A stretch of DNA of 64,000 bases. Source: Kribbella sp. ALI-6-A. Lineage in GTDB: Bacteria > Actinomycetota > Actinomycetes > Propionibacteriales > Kribbellaceae. Each line of letters starts with the position of its first letter. The stretch's first letter is position 1. The stretch is taken from positions 186,001 through 250,000 of the forward strand of contig NZ_MTQN01000010.1 of the NCBI RefSeq assembly GCF_001984195.1. The letters run 5' to 3'. Below the pieces are notes generated by a model. The model had not been told where the DNA came from. It ran no database searches and saw only the letters and a list, made by a program, of their open reading frames with translations. The position numbers and the translations under genes are program-made. This document shows positions 54,380 to 63,117 of this stretch, piece after piece.

Positions 54380-55591
54380 TCAGGGCGCGGTGTGACGTGC
54401 CGCCGTGAGCGCGGCGTAGTCCGGGAGCTCGATGGCGTCCGGCTCCGCCGCGGCGACCTTCGCCAGGACGCCGCGGAACGGCCGGGACGTCATCGTTCGG
54501 ATCATCAGGTCCCGGCCGCGGATCCCGAGCGCGCTCATCGGCAGCGCCATCGCGATGCCGCCCGGAGGCAACGCGCTGCGCTGCACGACGTACTCCCGCA
54601 TCACCTCCTGGTACGCCGGGAACGCGCGCCGGTGATCGCCGTCCACGGCGAGCTCCCCGGCCAGTACGTAGGCGCTGACCAGCGACAGCGCCGTACCGTG
54701 GCCGGCCAGCGGGGAACCGCAGTACCCGGCGTCACCGAGCAGCACGACCCGCCCGCGCGACCACTCCGGTACGACGACGCTGCTGGTGCTGTCGAGGTAG
54801 AAGTCCTCGGCCGTCCGCATCCCGTCGAGAACCTTCCGAGCGTGCCAGCCGACGTCCTGGAATCGCCGGGCCAGCAGGGCTTTCTGCTCCTCGACGTCGC
54901 GGCGGTTGTAGCTGATCTCGGGCGAGCGGAAGCTGAGCAGCGCGCGAGCGAACCGCGGGTCGTGGTCCGGGCGCAGTCCGACCCAGCGGCCGCCGGGTGC
55001 GTTGTGGATCTTCATCCAGCCGTCGAGGTCCTCCGGCGCCGGGATCGTGAAGTACGCGCCGTACCCGCCCAGGTGGTGCACGAACTCCGCCTCCGGCCCG
55101 AAGGCGAGAGCGCGGATCCGCGAGTGCACGCCGTCGGCGCCGACGACCAGATCGAAGTCGCGATCGGCCGCGGTCGCGAAGCTCACCCGGACGCCGTCGG
55201 CCGTCTGCGTCAGGCCGGTGACCGAGTCGCCGTACAGGTACTCGACGTCCGAAGTCGCGGCGAGCAGGAGCTCGGACAGATCGCCGCGCAGGATCTCGAT
55301 CTCGGCGACCGGTCCGGCGCCGTCCAGCAGTTCGGCGGGCATGGCGGCGGCCTGCTTGCCGTTGGCGCGGATGTACGCGAGACCCTTCTCCGGCAGGCGC
55401 CGCGCCCTGATCGCCGGCATCAGGCCCATTCGGCGGACGACCTCCTGCGCGACGCCGCGAATGTCGACGGTCTGGCCGCCCGGCCGTGGCGCCGCGGCGA
55501 GCTCGACCACCGTCGGCTCGAAGCCGGCGCGCTGCAGCCAGTACGCCAGGGCCGGTCCGGCGATTCCGGCTCCGCTGATCAGTACCTTCAT
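54380..55591 (-). CDS. FAD-dependent aromatic-ring monooxygenase type protein
   Basis: 403 residues from ATG 55591. Group A flavoprotein: KVLISGAGIAGPALAYWLQR (dinucleotide motif), DLVVGADGVHSRIRA (DG motif) and GRVVLLGDAGYCGSPLAGHG (GD motif). The overall pattern is like TetX and PHBH-related hydroxylases. The substrate is probably aromatic or polycyclic. Divergent from a GntR-TetR chimera, with a GTACGGTGTACG operator in the promoter region. Confidence 0.9.
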   Translation of the reverse strand: MKVLISGAGIAGPALAYWLQRAGFEPTVVELAAAPRPGGQTVDIRGVAQEVVRRMGLMPAIRARRLPEKGLAYIRANGKQAAAMPAELLDGAGPVAEIEILRGDLSELLLAATSDVEYLYGDSVTGLTQTADGVRVSFATAADRDFDLVVGADGVHSRIRALAFGPEAEFVHHLGGYGAYFTIPAPEDLDGWMKIHNAPGGRWVGLRPDHDPRFARALLSFRSPEISYNRRDVEEQKALLARRFQDVGWHARKVLDGMRTAEDFYLDSTSSVVVPEWSRGRVVLLGDAGYCGSPLAGHGTALSLVSAYVLAGELAVDGDHRRAFPAYQEVMREYVVQRSALPPGGIAMALPMSALGIRGRDLMIRTMTSRPFRGVLAKVAAAEPDAIELPDYAALTAARHTAP

Positions 55592-55618
55592 CGTGATGTC
55601 CCTTCGAGGTAGTGCGCT

Positions 55619-55630
55619 GTACGGTGTACG
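55619..55630. promoter_or_regulatory. GTACGGTGTACG operator-like site
   Basis: GTAC-GGT-GTAC is a perfect 4-3-4 inverted repeat 28 bases upstream of the monooxygenase start, followed directly by GCAGCAACGGTG (55630-55641). The same two sequences recur at 59009-59020 and 59036-59047, in front of another TetR-type gene. Confidence 0.6.
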
Positions 55631-55679
55631 CAGCAACGGTGCCGGGTCGGCAGAGACGCCGTCCAGTCCAGGCGCCGGT

Positions 55680-55695
55680 GCACTAGGGCACTAGG
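55680..55695 (+). promoter_or_regulatory. Tandem GCACTAGG repeat before the chimera gene
   Basis: Two adjacent copies of GCACTAGG lie seven bases before the chimeric regulator start, and the complement TAGTGC occurs at about 55610. The second copy provides the ribosome binding site (AGGAGG). They are candidate binding sites for the GntR half. Confidence 0.45.
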
Positions 55696-55701
55696 AGGAC
55701 G

Positions 55702-56607
55702 ATGAGCGCGCCGTACCAGCAGATCGCCGCCGGGATCCGGCAACGGATCAGCACCGGCGAGCTCGCCCCGGGCGACCGGGTGCCGTCGACCCGCGAGCTG
55801 ATGCGCGAGTACGGCGTCGCGATGGCGACGGCGACCAAGGCGCTGACGACCCTGCAGCAGGAAGGCCTGGTGCACTCGCGCCCGGGCGTCGGGACGGTGG
55901 TCGGACCGGCACGCCGTACGCCGGTCCGGGCGGCCGATCCGGCGTTGAGCCGCGAGGAGGTGGTCCGGGTCGCGATCGCGCTGGCCGACGCCGAGGGTCT
56001 GGCCGCGCTCTCGATGCGGCGGATCGCGAGCGAGCTGGGCGTGTCGACGATGGGCCTCTACCGGCACGTCGGCGGCAAGGACTCGCTGGTGCTGCAAATG
56101 GTCGACCGGGCGTTCGCGGACTTCCCGGTCCCGCCGGGTGAGCCGGCGAGCTGGCGCGAGGGGATCGAGACGGCCGCGCGGTTGCAGTGGGCGGCGTACC
56201 GGCGGCACCTGTGGTTGCCGGGCGCGATCACGCTGAGCCGGCCGCAGATGCTGCCGAGTCTGCTGTCGCACACCGACGCCGTCCTGCGGGCGGTCGGCGA
56301 GTTCTCGGTGGATGCGGACACGGCGATGTACACCGCGATCACGGTCTTCGGGTACGTGCGCAGCGTCGCGCTGAGCCTGGAAGCGGAGGCGCTGGCCGAG
56401 CAGGACACCGGGATGACCGCCGACGAGTGGGGCGAGCAGCAGGCCGAACAGCTCGCCGTCCTGGCGGCGGGCATGGCGGGATTCCGCGGGCTGGGGGAGG
56501 GATTCGACTTCGACTTCGACCTGGACCGGTGGTTCGAGTTCGGGTTGCAACTCGTGCTCGACGGGCTGGGTGTACAGCTCGAACGGGTGCGCGCACGGCT
56601 ACGCTGA
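55702..56607 (+). CDS. Chimeric GntR-TetR transcriptional regulator
   Basis: 301 residues with two DNA-binding domains in one chain. Residues 1-69 are a GntR winged HTH (PYQQIAAGIRQRISTGELAP, MATATKALTTLQQEGLVHSR, PGVGTVVGP). After a short linker, residues ~82-135 are a TetR HTH (SREEVVRVAIALADAEGLAA, LGVSTMGLYRHVGGKDSLVL). The rest is a TetR C-terminal ligand domain like that of the regulator at 58.2 kb. It is divergent from the monooxygenase, its likely target. AGGAGG precedes ATG 55702. Confidence 0.88.
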   Translation: MSAPYQQIAAGIRQRISTGELAPGDRVPSTRELMREYGVAMATATKALTTLQQEGLVHSRPGVGTVVGPARRTPVRAADPALSREEVVRVAIALADAEGLAALSMRRIASELGVSTMGLYRHVGGKDSLVLQMVDRAFADFPVPPGEPASWREGIETAARLQWAAYRRHLWLPGAITLSRPQMLPSLLSHTDAVLRAVGEFSVDADTAMYTAITVFGYVRSVALSLEAEALAEQDTGMTADEWGEQQAEQLAVLAAGMAGFRGLGEGFDFDFDLDRWFEFGLQLVLDGLGVQLERVRARLR

Positions 56608-56636
56608 GTGTCGTTCGTCCAGAGCTGGAGGTCGCG

Positions 56637-57512
56637 ATGGAGCCGGTGTTCGCGCCCGGGGTGCCGATCGAGGTACGCCGGTTGTTCGAGCGCAGACCTG
56701 AGCTGTTCGTGCCGGCAAGTCAGCCGCGGCCGAAACGGCGTACGTCGTGGTCGGAGGCGCCCGGGAACACCTTCGGCACGCTGCTGGTCTGGCTGGCGGT
56801 CTGCGTCGGCGGGTGGATCCTGGCCCTGATCGTCCTGGCGATGACGCTGCCGACCGAGATCGCGGCGTGGGCCTCGGTGGCGCTGGCCGCTGTGGCAGTG
56901 GTCGCGACCGGCGCGGTCGCGGTGCGGTCGGCGGTCGAGGATCGCGGGCGGAAGGCCGTCCGGCGCCAGCACGGGAACTACTTGCTCGCCGAGGACTTCG
57001 ACGAACCGGCCATCCGGTTGCTGACCCGGGCGCAGCGCGCGGTCAAAACGGTGCTGGAGGCAACGGTCACGCAACGCGGCCTGCTCGACGAGATGCAGAA
57101 CGAACTGGTCCTGCCCGAGCAGCTGTGGGACATCGGCCAGGTCCTGCACGAACAGTCGGTCCTGCGCGCCCGCCAGCAGGAGATCGCCCGCGGCATGGCG
57201 ACCGCCGAGCTGGACGCCGTCCTGGGTCCGCAACGACGCGCGCTCGGCCGATCGGTCGACGCGATCGAACGCAAGGTCGAGCTGCTCGAGCAGTATGCCG
57301 ACCGCGTCCGCTCCGCCGACGCCGCCCTGCGCGCCGAAGCCGCGCTCGAGGACGGCGACCGCTACATCGAACTCCTCGCCCGCACCGAACCAGCCGGCGA
57401 CACCAGCGTCGTCCAGGGCTTCGCCGACGAGGCCGCTGCCCTCAAGGACACCTTCACCCGCTCGATCAACGCCGCGCGCGACGCCGGCCGCACCTTGGCC
57501 CTGCCGGAGTAG
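56637..57512 (+). CDS. Membrane protein with long coiled coil, unknown function
   Basis: 291 residues from ATG 56637, with GGAGG five bases upstream. A ~45-residue cytosolic N-terminus has a basic PRPKRRTSW segment. Two adjacent TMs (about 52-75 and 80-100) follow, then an ~190-residue helical region with heptads, e.g. LLTRAQRAVKTVLEATVTQR and RSVDAIERKVELLEQYADRV. No catalytic motif. It resembles actinobacterial membrane-anchored coiled-coil proteins. Confidence 0.75.
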   Translation: MEPVFAPGVPIEVRRLFERRPELFVPASQPRPKRRTSWSEAPGNTFGTLLVWLAVCVGGWILALIVLAMTLPTEIAAWASVALAAVAVVATGAVAVRSAVEDRGRKAVRRQHGNYLLAEDFDEPAIRLLTRAQRAVKTVLEATVTQRGLLDEMQNELVLPEQLWDIGQVLHEQSVLRARQQEIARGMATAELDAVLGPQRRALGRSVDAIERKVELLEQYADRVRSADAALRAEAALEDGDRYIELLARTEPAGDTSVVQGFADEAAALKDTFTRSINAARDAGRTLALPE

Positions 57513-57521
57513 GCTGCCGGG

Positions 57522-58196
57522 ATGAAGCGGAGCGTGATTGTTGCCGGGGGCACCGGTGGGTTGGGTGGGGCGGTGACGGCCGAGCTGCTCGCGGGTGGGT
57601 GGCGGGTGGTGGTGCCGGGGCGCAGTGAGGAGTCGTTGGCGGCGCTCGGGACGGATGCGGCGCTGGCTCCGGTCCTGGCGGATCTGTCGGATCCGGCGGG
57701 GGCCGCGGACGTGATCGCGCTGGCGACGTCGGAGGAGAGCGCGCCGTTGCACGCGCTGGTGAACCTGGTCGGCGGGTTCGCGTCGGGCCAGCGGGTGCAC
57801 GAGACGCCGGTCGAGGACTTCGAGCGGCAGTTCGCGATCAACCTGCGGCCGCTCTACCTGATGACGCGGGCCGCCGTACCGCATCTGATCGCCAACGGCG
57901 GCGGATCGATCGTCTGTACGTCGAGCCAATCGGCGCTCAAGCCGTTCTCCGGGGCGGCCGGTTACATCACCGCGAAGGCCGGTGTGATCGCCTTCGCCGA
58001 CGCGCTGGCGACCGAGTACGCCGGCGACCACATCCGGGTGAACACGATCCTGCCCGGCACCATCGACACTCCGGCGAACCGCGCGGCCAGGCCGGGCGCC
58101 GACACCACGAACTGGACACCACCCAGCCGGATCGCCATCGCGATCCGCTTCCTGATCGACTCCGACGCGATCACCGGAGCCCACATCCCGGTCTAA
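57522..58196 (+). CDS. SDR family oxidoreductase
   Basis: 224 residues. Cofactor motif VAGGTGGLGGAVTAELL, catalytic Ser in IVCTSSQSALKP, YITAK for Tyr-Lys, and RVNTILPGTIDTPANR. NLVGG replaces the usual NNAG. It ends GAHIPV, shorter than classical SDRs. The stop overlaps the convergent TetR stop by four bases. Substrate unknown. Confidence 0.87.
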   Translation: MKRSVIVAGGTGGLGGAVTAELLAGGWRVVVPGRSEESLAALGTDAALAPVLADLSDPAGAADVIALATSEESAPLHALVNLVGGFASGQRVHETPVEDFERQFAINLRPLYLMTRAAVPHLIANGGGSIVCTSSQSALKPFSGAAGYITAKAGVIAFADALATEYAGDHIRVNTILPGTIDTPANRAARPGADTTNWTPPSRIAIAIRFLIDSDAITGAHIPV

Positions 58197-58960
58197 CGCT
58201 GGTCGATCAACAACTGGATCCCGTCGAGGATCCGATCCAGGCCGAAGCGGAACGCGTGGTCGGAGTCGAGGGCGGCCTGGTGCTGCTCGCCCGACGCGGT
58301 GCCGACCCGCCCGGCGACGGGGAAGCGGTCGGCGAGGCCGGCCATGTAGCGGTCGAGCAGCGGGCCGGTGGTCAGCCACCACTCCTGATCCGTCAGCCCG
58401 CTCTCGCGCTGGGTCCGCTGATGCTCGGCGGCCGCCCGCGCCGTGCCCTGGACGTGGGTGAGGACGAGCGTCAGTGCCGAGTCCATCTCGACATCGGTCA
58501 GCCCGAGCCCGTCCAGCGGCCGGAGCTCGGCCTCGTACTTGAGCGTGATGTTCGGCCCGAGCGCGTTCCGGATCGCCGGCACCTCGTGGATCCAGGGATG
58601 CGCCATCAGCACCTCCCAGTTGCGCCGCGCGACGAACTCCATCCCGCCGCGCCACCCGTCCGGCTGCCGGGCCGGCTCGTCCACGTCGGCGTACAGGTCG
58701 GCGTACACGGTGTCGAACATCAGGTCGGTGAGCTCGCCCTTGCCCGGGACGTGCGTGTAGAGCGACATCGTCCCGGCCTTCAGCTGCTCGGCGACCTGCC
58801 GCATCGAGACCGCCTCCAGCCCCTGGGCGTCGGCCAGCTCGATCGCCGTCTCGACGATCGCCCGGACGGTCAGCCCGGAGCGCCCGGGTTTGCTGTGGCT
58901 GCCCCAGAGCAGGGCCAGACTGCGCGCCGGATCGGGCGCCGCGGACTTCTTCGGACTCAC
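58193..58960 (-). CDS. TetR family regulator (TetR_C_1 type) of a DrrAB-like exporter
   Basis: 255 residues from GTG 58960, giving VSPKKSAAPDPARSLALLWG; a TTG nine bases upstream is possible. The HTH (SGLTVRAIVETAIELADAQG, LKAGTMSLYTHVPGKGELTD) is followed by the tetracycline-repressor-like C-terminal domain (HPWIHEVPAIRNALGPNITL). It is divergent from an exporter pair over a CGTACGGTGTACG operator and probably represses it. Confidence 0.9.
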   Translation of the reverse strand: MSPKKSAAPDPARSLALLWGSHSKPGRSGLTVRAIVETAIELADAQGLEAVSMRQVAEQLKAGTMSLYTHVPGKGELTDLMFDTVYADLYADVDEPARQPDGWRGGMEFVARRNWEVLMAHPWIHEVPAIRNALGPNITLKYEAELRPLDGLGLTDVEMDSALTLVLTHVQGTARAAAEHQRTQRESGLTDQEWWLTTGPLLDRYMAGLADRFPVAGRVGTASGEQHQAALDSDHAFRFGLDRILDGIQLLIDQR

Positions 58961-59007
58961 CGGGAACAAACTCCAACCGCTCGTCGTTGACCCGATCGTA
59001 CCGGAGT

Positions 59008-59020
59008 CGTACGGTGTACG
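59008..59020. promoter_or_regulatory. TetR operator CGTAC-GGT-GTACG
   Basis: Perfect 5-3-5 inverted repeat in the 101-bp region between the divergent TetR and ABC genes, enclosed in a larger CGTACCG...CGGTACG repeat. Together with GCAGCAACGGTG at 59036-59047 it repeats the arrangement seen at 55619-55641. Confidence 0.75.
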
Positions 59021-59061
59021 GTACGGCCTACGGAAGCAGCAACGGTGAAAACGAGGTGCAA

Positions 59062-60015
59062 GTGTCCACAGAACGCGTGATCGTCGCGGACGACGTGCGC
59101 AAGAACTACCCCGGCGGCACCGAGGGAGCGGGCCTGAACGGCTTCGACCTCGAGGTGAGCGCCGGGTCGGTGGTGGGACTGCTCGGCCCGAACGGCGCCG
59201 GCAAGACCACCGCGGTCCGGATCCTTTCCACCCTGCTCGACCTGGACTCCGGCCGGGCGACCGTCGCCGGGTACGACGTGCGCCGCCAGGGCCAGGAGGT
59301 CCGCAAGCGGATCGGCCTGGTCGGCCAGTACGCCGCGGTCGACGAGATCCTCACCGGCCGGCAGAACCTGGTGCTGTTCGGCCGGCTCAACCACCTGTCC
59401 CGCAAAACCGCCCTGGCGCGGGCCGACGAACTGCTCGAACGATTCGCCCTGCTGGAGGCCGCGGACCAGGCCGCGAGCAAGTACTCCGGCGGGATGCGCC
59501 GCCGCCTCGATCTGGCCGCCAGCCTGATCGTCGCCCCGGCGCTGCTGTTCGTCGACGAACCGACCACCGGGCTGGACCCGGCGGGCCGGCGCGAGGTCTG
59601 GTCGGCCGTCCGCGACCTGGTCCGGGCCGGTACCACGGTGCTGCTGACCACGCAGTACCTGGAAGAAGCCGACCAGCTCGCCGACCGGATCTCGATGCTC
59701 CGGGCCGGACGAGTAGTTGCCGAGGGCACCCCTGATGAGTTGAAGGCGCAGTTCGGCGGCGACTGGCTGGACCTGGTGCTGGCCGATCCGGCCGACGTAC
59801 AGAAGGTCCTGGCGCTGGTCGAACGGCTGGCCGACGGCGAGGTCCGGGTCGAGGACCTGACAGTCAGCGTCCCGGTCCGGGACCGCACGAAAGCACTGGT
59901 GGACGTCGCGATCGCGCTGCGCGACGTACAGATCGAACCGGAGGACATCACGTTACGACGACCGACCCTCGACGAAGTGTTCTTGCACCTGACCGGATCG
60001 GAGGTGGCGGCATGA
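59062..60015 (+). CDS. ABC transporter ATP-binding protein, DrrA type
   Basis: 317 residues from GTG 59062, with GAGG upstream. Walker A GPNGAGKTT, Q-loop LVGQYAAVDEILTGR, signature YSGGMRRRLDLA (the DrrA form), Walker B LLFVDEPTTGLD, H-loop TTQYLEEADQLA with Gln in place of His as in other DrrA proteins. The C-terminal RRPTLDEVFLHLTG is the DrrA CREEM-like tail. It energises drug or natural-product export with the overlapping permease. Confidence 0.92.
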   Translation: MSTERVIVADDVRKNYPGGTEGAGLNGFDLEVSAGSVVGLLGPNGAGKTTAVRILSTLLDLDSGRATVAGYDVRRQGQEVRKRIGLVGQYAAVDEILTGRQNLVLFGRLNHLSRKTALARADELLERFALLEAADQAASKYSGGMRRRLDLAASLIVAPALLFVDEPTTGLDPAGRREVWSAVRDLVRAGTTVLLTTQYLEEADQLADRISMLRAGRVVAEGTPDELKAQFGGDWLDLVLADPADVQKVLALVERLADGEVRVEDLTVSVPVRDRTKALVDVAIALRDVQIEPEDITLRRPTLDEVFLHLTGSEVAA

Positions 60016-60794
60016 GATGGGCGCTGGCCGACGGGTGGACGATCGCGCTGCGCACGCTGACGCACTGGCGGATGCAGCCCGGCGTGGTGATCTTCGGGTG
60101 GTTCTTCCCGATCCTGATGCTGCTGATGTTCGGCGCGCTGCTCGGCGGAGCGATGGAGCGTCCGGAGGGCCGGTCGTACTACGAGCTGCTGGTGCCGGGC
60201 ATCTTCGCGCTGTCGATGCTCTTCGGGCTGGAGGGCACGATGACCGCGATCACCACCGACGCGGCCAAGGGGGTGACGGACCGGTTCCGCTCGCTGCCGA
60301 TGAGCTCGGCCGCGGTGGTGCTCGGCCGGTGCATCGCGGACATGCTCGACTCGGCGGTCACGCTCGTGATCCTGGCGGCGGCCGGGCTGGCGCTCGGCTG
60401 GCGATGGCACGAGTCGCCGGCGGAGGCGCTGGCGGCGTTCGGCCTGCTTCTGCTGCTGCGGTTCGCGCTGCTCTGGCTCGGCATCTTCATCGGGTTGTCG
60501 GTGCGCAACGCCCAGTCGGTGATGGCGATCCAGGTGGCGATCTGGCCGATCGGGTTCCTGTCCAGCGCGTTCGTCAACACCTCGACGATGCCGGACTGGC
60601 TGGGCACGATCGCGCAGTGGAACCCGATGTCGTCCACCGCGACCGCGGCCCGCGACCTGTTCGGCAATCCCGGGGCGACCGCCGAGTCCTGGATCGGTGA
60701 GCACGCCCTGGCCGGCGCGGTGATCTGGCCACTACTGCTCGTGGTCGTTTTCCTGCCGTTGTCGGCGCGCAAGTTCCGCAACCTGTCCCGGTGA
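60012..60794 (+). CDS. ABC-2 type permease, DrrB type
   Basis: 260 residues and six TMs. PILMLLMFGALLGGAMERPE and YYELLVPGIFALSMLFG follow the DrrB pattern, with AAKGVTDRFRSLPMSSAAVV and FLSSAFVNTSTMPDWLGTIA, then QWNPMSSTATAARDLFGNP. It overlaps the ATPase gene by ATGA. Exported substrate unknown; the TetR ligand is probably the same compound. Confidence 0.9.
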   Translation: MRWALADGWTIALRTLTHWRMQPGVVIFGWFFPILMLLMFGALLGGAMERPEGRSYYELLVPGIFALSMLFGLEGTMTAITTDAAKGVTDRFRSLPMSSAAVVLGRCIADMLDSAVTLVILAAAGLALGWRWHESPAEALAAFGLLLLLRFALLWLGIFIGLSVRNAQSVMAIQVAIWPIGFLSSAFVNTSTMPDWLGTIAQWNPMSSTATAARDLFGNPGATAESWIGEHALAGAVIWPLLLVVVFLPLSARKFRNLSR

Positions 60795-60876
60795 GTTCCG
60801 CGCGGGTGGCGCGTGCGCGGCTAGACTGGACCCGACGTCAACCGATCGACCCCGCCCAACGTCTGAAGAAGTGTGC

Positions 60877-60901
60877 GGCCTGGGTACCTGGTGCCCAGGC
60901 C
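60877..60901 (+). promoter_or_regulatory. 5' leader hairpin upstream of the LCP gene
   Basis: GGCCTGGG and CCCAGGCC form an 8-bp stem with a 9-base loop, ending 22 bases before the ATG. A TAGACT -10-like box lies at 60822-60827, so the hairpin would be inside the mRNA leader. It may influence translation or attenuation. Confidence 0.4.
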
Positions 60902-60923
60902 ATGGGGCATCGACAGGGGAATC

Positions 60924-62480
60924 ATGGGTCGTCGTGCACGCGCCACCAGCGCAGCGGGGAGCTCTACCGGCACGCCCGAACGGCGGCGGACCCCGGCGAA
61001 GACCGTGCCGCAGTCCCTCGGCCTGACGCTGCTCAGCGCGCTGCTGCCCGGAAGCGGGCTGATCCTCGGCGGCCGCCGCCGGCTCGGCGCGGCCGTGCTC
61101 ACGCTGACTCTGGGACTGGTCGGCCTCGGCCTGTACGCCGCCTTCTGGCGCCGTGACGACGTCGCGCAGACGATCGTTGTCCCGAGCCGGCTGCTCGGCA
61201 TCGCGATCGGGATCGGCGTCCTGGCGCTCGGCTGGGTCGTGGTGGTCGTCGCGTCCCACCGATTGTTGCGTCCGGCAACGGGTGGGCCCGGCGGCCGGGC
61301 CGCCGGGGCGATCCTGGTCGGGCTGCTCTGCTTCGCGATCACCGCGCCGGCCGCGCTCGGCGTCCAGAGTGTGCTGGCCCAGCGGGACCTGGTGGAGAAC
61401 GTTTTCGTGTCCCAGGGCGAAAGCAAGAGCGCGACCCGGCCGGAGACGGTCAACGTCAAGGACCCGTGGGAGGACAAACCCCGGCTCAACCTGCTGCTGC
61501 TCGGTGGCGACGACGGCAAGGGCCGGACCGGCGTACGGACCGACACGGTGATCGTCGCCAGCATCGACACGAAAACCGGTGACACCGCGCTGATCTCGCT
61601 GCCGCGGCAGCTGATGTTCATGCCGTTCCCGAAGGACTCGCCGCTGCACAAGATCTACCCGAACGGCTTCGGCCGGGAGGGCCTCAGCCTGACCGGGCGG
61701 CTGGAGTGGATGCTGACCGCGATGTACCAGAACATCCCGGCCATGCATCCCGGCATTCTCGGCCCGTCCGACAACGAGGGCGCCGACGTGGTCAAGCAGT
61801 CGGTCGGCGAGGCGACCGGGCTCGACATCGACTACTACCTGCAGGTGAACCTGCAGGGCTTCGACCAGATCGTCGACGCGCTCGGCGGCATCACCGTCAA
61901 CGTCAACGAGCGGGTCGCGATGGGCGGCGTCAGCAGCGCGCACATCCCGCCCGGCCAGTGGCTCGAGCCGGGCCCGAACCAGCACCTGGACGGCTTCAAG
62001 GCGCTGTGGTTCGCCCGCGGCCGGTACGGCGCCAGCGACGACGAGCGGCAGATCCGGCAACGCTGCGCGATCAAGGGCATCGTCGACGCGGCCGACCCGA
62101 AGACCTTGGCCACGAAGTACCAGGCGATCGCCCGGGCGGGCAAGAACCTGCTGCGGACCGACATCCCGCAGGAGCTGCTGCCGGCGATGGTCCAGCTCGG
62201 CCTGCGTGTGAAGTCGGCGACGGTCTCCAACGTCTCGCTGGACCAGTCCAAACTTCGGTTGAAGTACTTGCACCCCGACTACGCCGGCCTGCGCGAGACG
62301 ATCGCGAAGGCCTTGGAGCACGATCCGGTCATCACCACACCGCCGCCGGTCACCCCGACTGCGGGCAAGCCGACCGCCCTCAATCGGCCCGGCGCACCTG
62401 CGGCCACGCCCCCCGGGCCGACCGAGGATCTGCGCGACGCGTGTGCGTACAACCCGACCGGCACCCAGAACGGGCGCTGA
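60924..62480 (+). CDS. LytR-CpsA-Psr (LCP) family cell-wall ligase
   Basis: 518 residues from ATG 60924, with AGGGGA upstream. Four N-terminal hydrophobic segments (about 30-55, 57-73, 88-112 and 130-150) are more than the single TM of most LCP proteins. The LCP catalytic domain is at ~175-345: LNLLLLGGDDGKGR, GVRTDTVIVASIDTKTGDTA, ISLPRQLMFMPFP, YYLQVNLQGFDQIVDALGGI and WFARGRYGASDDERQIRQRC. The Arg and Asp residues bind the polyprenyl pyrophosphate. A Pro/Thr-rich tail ends the protein. It attaches glycopolymers to peptidoglycan. Confidence 0.9.
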   Translation: MGRRARATSAAGSSTGTPERRRTPAKTVPQSLGLTLLSALLPGSGLILGGRRRLGAAVLTLTLGLVGLGLYAAFWRRDDVAQTIVVPSRLLGIAIGIGVLALGWVVVVVASHRLLRPATGGPGGRAAGAILVGLLCFAITAPAALGVQSVLAQRDLVENVFVSQGESKSATRPETVNVKDPWEDKPRLNLLLLGGDDGKGRTGVRTDTVIVASIDTKTGDTALISLPRQLMFMPFPKDSPLHKIYPNGFGREGLSLTGRLEWMLTAMYQNIPAMHPGILGPSDNEGADVVKQSVGEATGLDIDYYLQVNLQGFDQIVDALGGITVNVNERVAMGGVSSAHIPPGQWLEPGPNQHLDGFKALWFARGRYGASDDERQIRQRCAIKGIVDAADPKTLATKYQAIARAGKNLLRTDIPQELLPAMVQLGLRVKSATVSNVSLDQSKLRLKYLHPDYAGLRETIAKALEHDPVITTPPPVTPTAGKPTALNRPGAPAATPPGPTEDLRDACAYNPTGTQNGR

Positions 62481-62519
62481 GCCGGGCGGCCGTGCTGTGG
62501 CCCCGACCATGAACCTTGG

Positions 62520-62549
62520 ACCTCGGACAGGACCCAACCTGTCCGAGGT
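62520..62549. terminator. Bidirectional terminator between LCP and YCII genes
   Basis: ACCTCGGACAGG and its exact complement CCTGTCCGAGGT flank a 6-base loop (ACCCAA), midway between the convergent stops. Confidence 0.8.
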
Positions 62550-62606
62550 TGCCGGTTCAGGGCCGAAGCCTCAGCCGGTGGCGGCGGATCGGCGTACGCG
62601 CCGCGG

Positions 62607-62981
62607 TCAGTTGAACAGGTCCGAGTCCGGGCCGAAGTCGGCCTCGTCGACGACGCGGCGGACCTCGACCTCGTCGTCCAGGGCCTCGGCCAGGCGAGCG
62701 GCCCATTCGATCGCCTCGTCCTTGCTGCGGACGTCGACGATGATGATGCCGCCGATCAGCTCCTTGGTCTCGGCGAAGGGGCCGTCGGTCACCGTGCGCT
62801 TGCCGCCGGTCACCTTCACCCGGGCCCCGAGCGCGCTGCGGTGCACACCCTCGGCCACCAGCAACACGCCCGCCTTGGACAGGTCGTCGACCAGCGCGCC
62901 GACCTTGCCGGCGACCTCGTCGCTCACCATCCGGCCGGCCTCGCTGGCCTCGTCGGCCTTGTTGATGATCATGTAACGCAT
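62607..62981 (-). CDS. YCII-related (DGPF domain) protein
   Basis: 124 residues from ATG 62981, with GGGAG nine bases upstream. MRYMIINKADEASEAG start, VTDGPFAETKELIGGIIIVD containing the DGPF motif, then SKDEAIEWAARLAEALDDEV. DGPF proteins are constant neighbours of ECF42 sigma factors, as here where the sigma gene is divergent. Biochemical role is unknown. An ECF42-like promoter lies upstream. Confidence 0.92.
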   Translation of the reverse strand: MRYMIINKADEASEAGRMVSDEVAGKVGALVDDLSKAGVLLVAEGVHRSALGARVKVTGGKRTVTDGPFAETKELIGGIIIVDVRSKDEAIEWAARLAEALDDEVEVRRVVDEADFGPDSDLFN

Positions 62982-63023
62982 CTGCTGCCACTCCCTCGCT
63001 CGTCGGTCGAACACTTACTCTCA

Positions 63024-63051
63024 CGTCGACCGGGTCACCCGAACATCGACA
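63024..63051 (-). promoter_or_regulatory. ECF42-like promoter of the YCII gene
   Basis: On the minus strand, TGTCGA (63051-63046) is followed after 16 bases by TCGACG (63029-63024), resembling the reported ECF42 TGTCGA -35 and CGA/TC -10 elements. The inferred start of transcription leaves a ~35-base leader with the ribosome binding site of the YCII gene. Confidence 0.6.
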
Positions 63052-63117
63052 CACCCGCCGAGAGCATTTCCGGTACGCCGCTTGCCGTGGCCCCGGTCGT
63101 GCTGTTCTATCGGTCGG

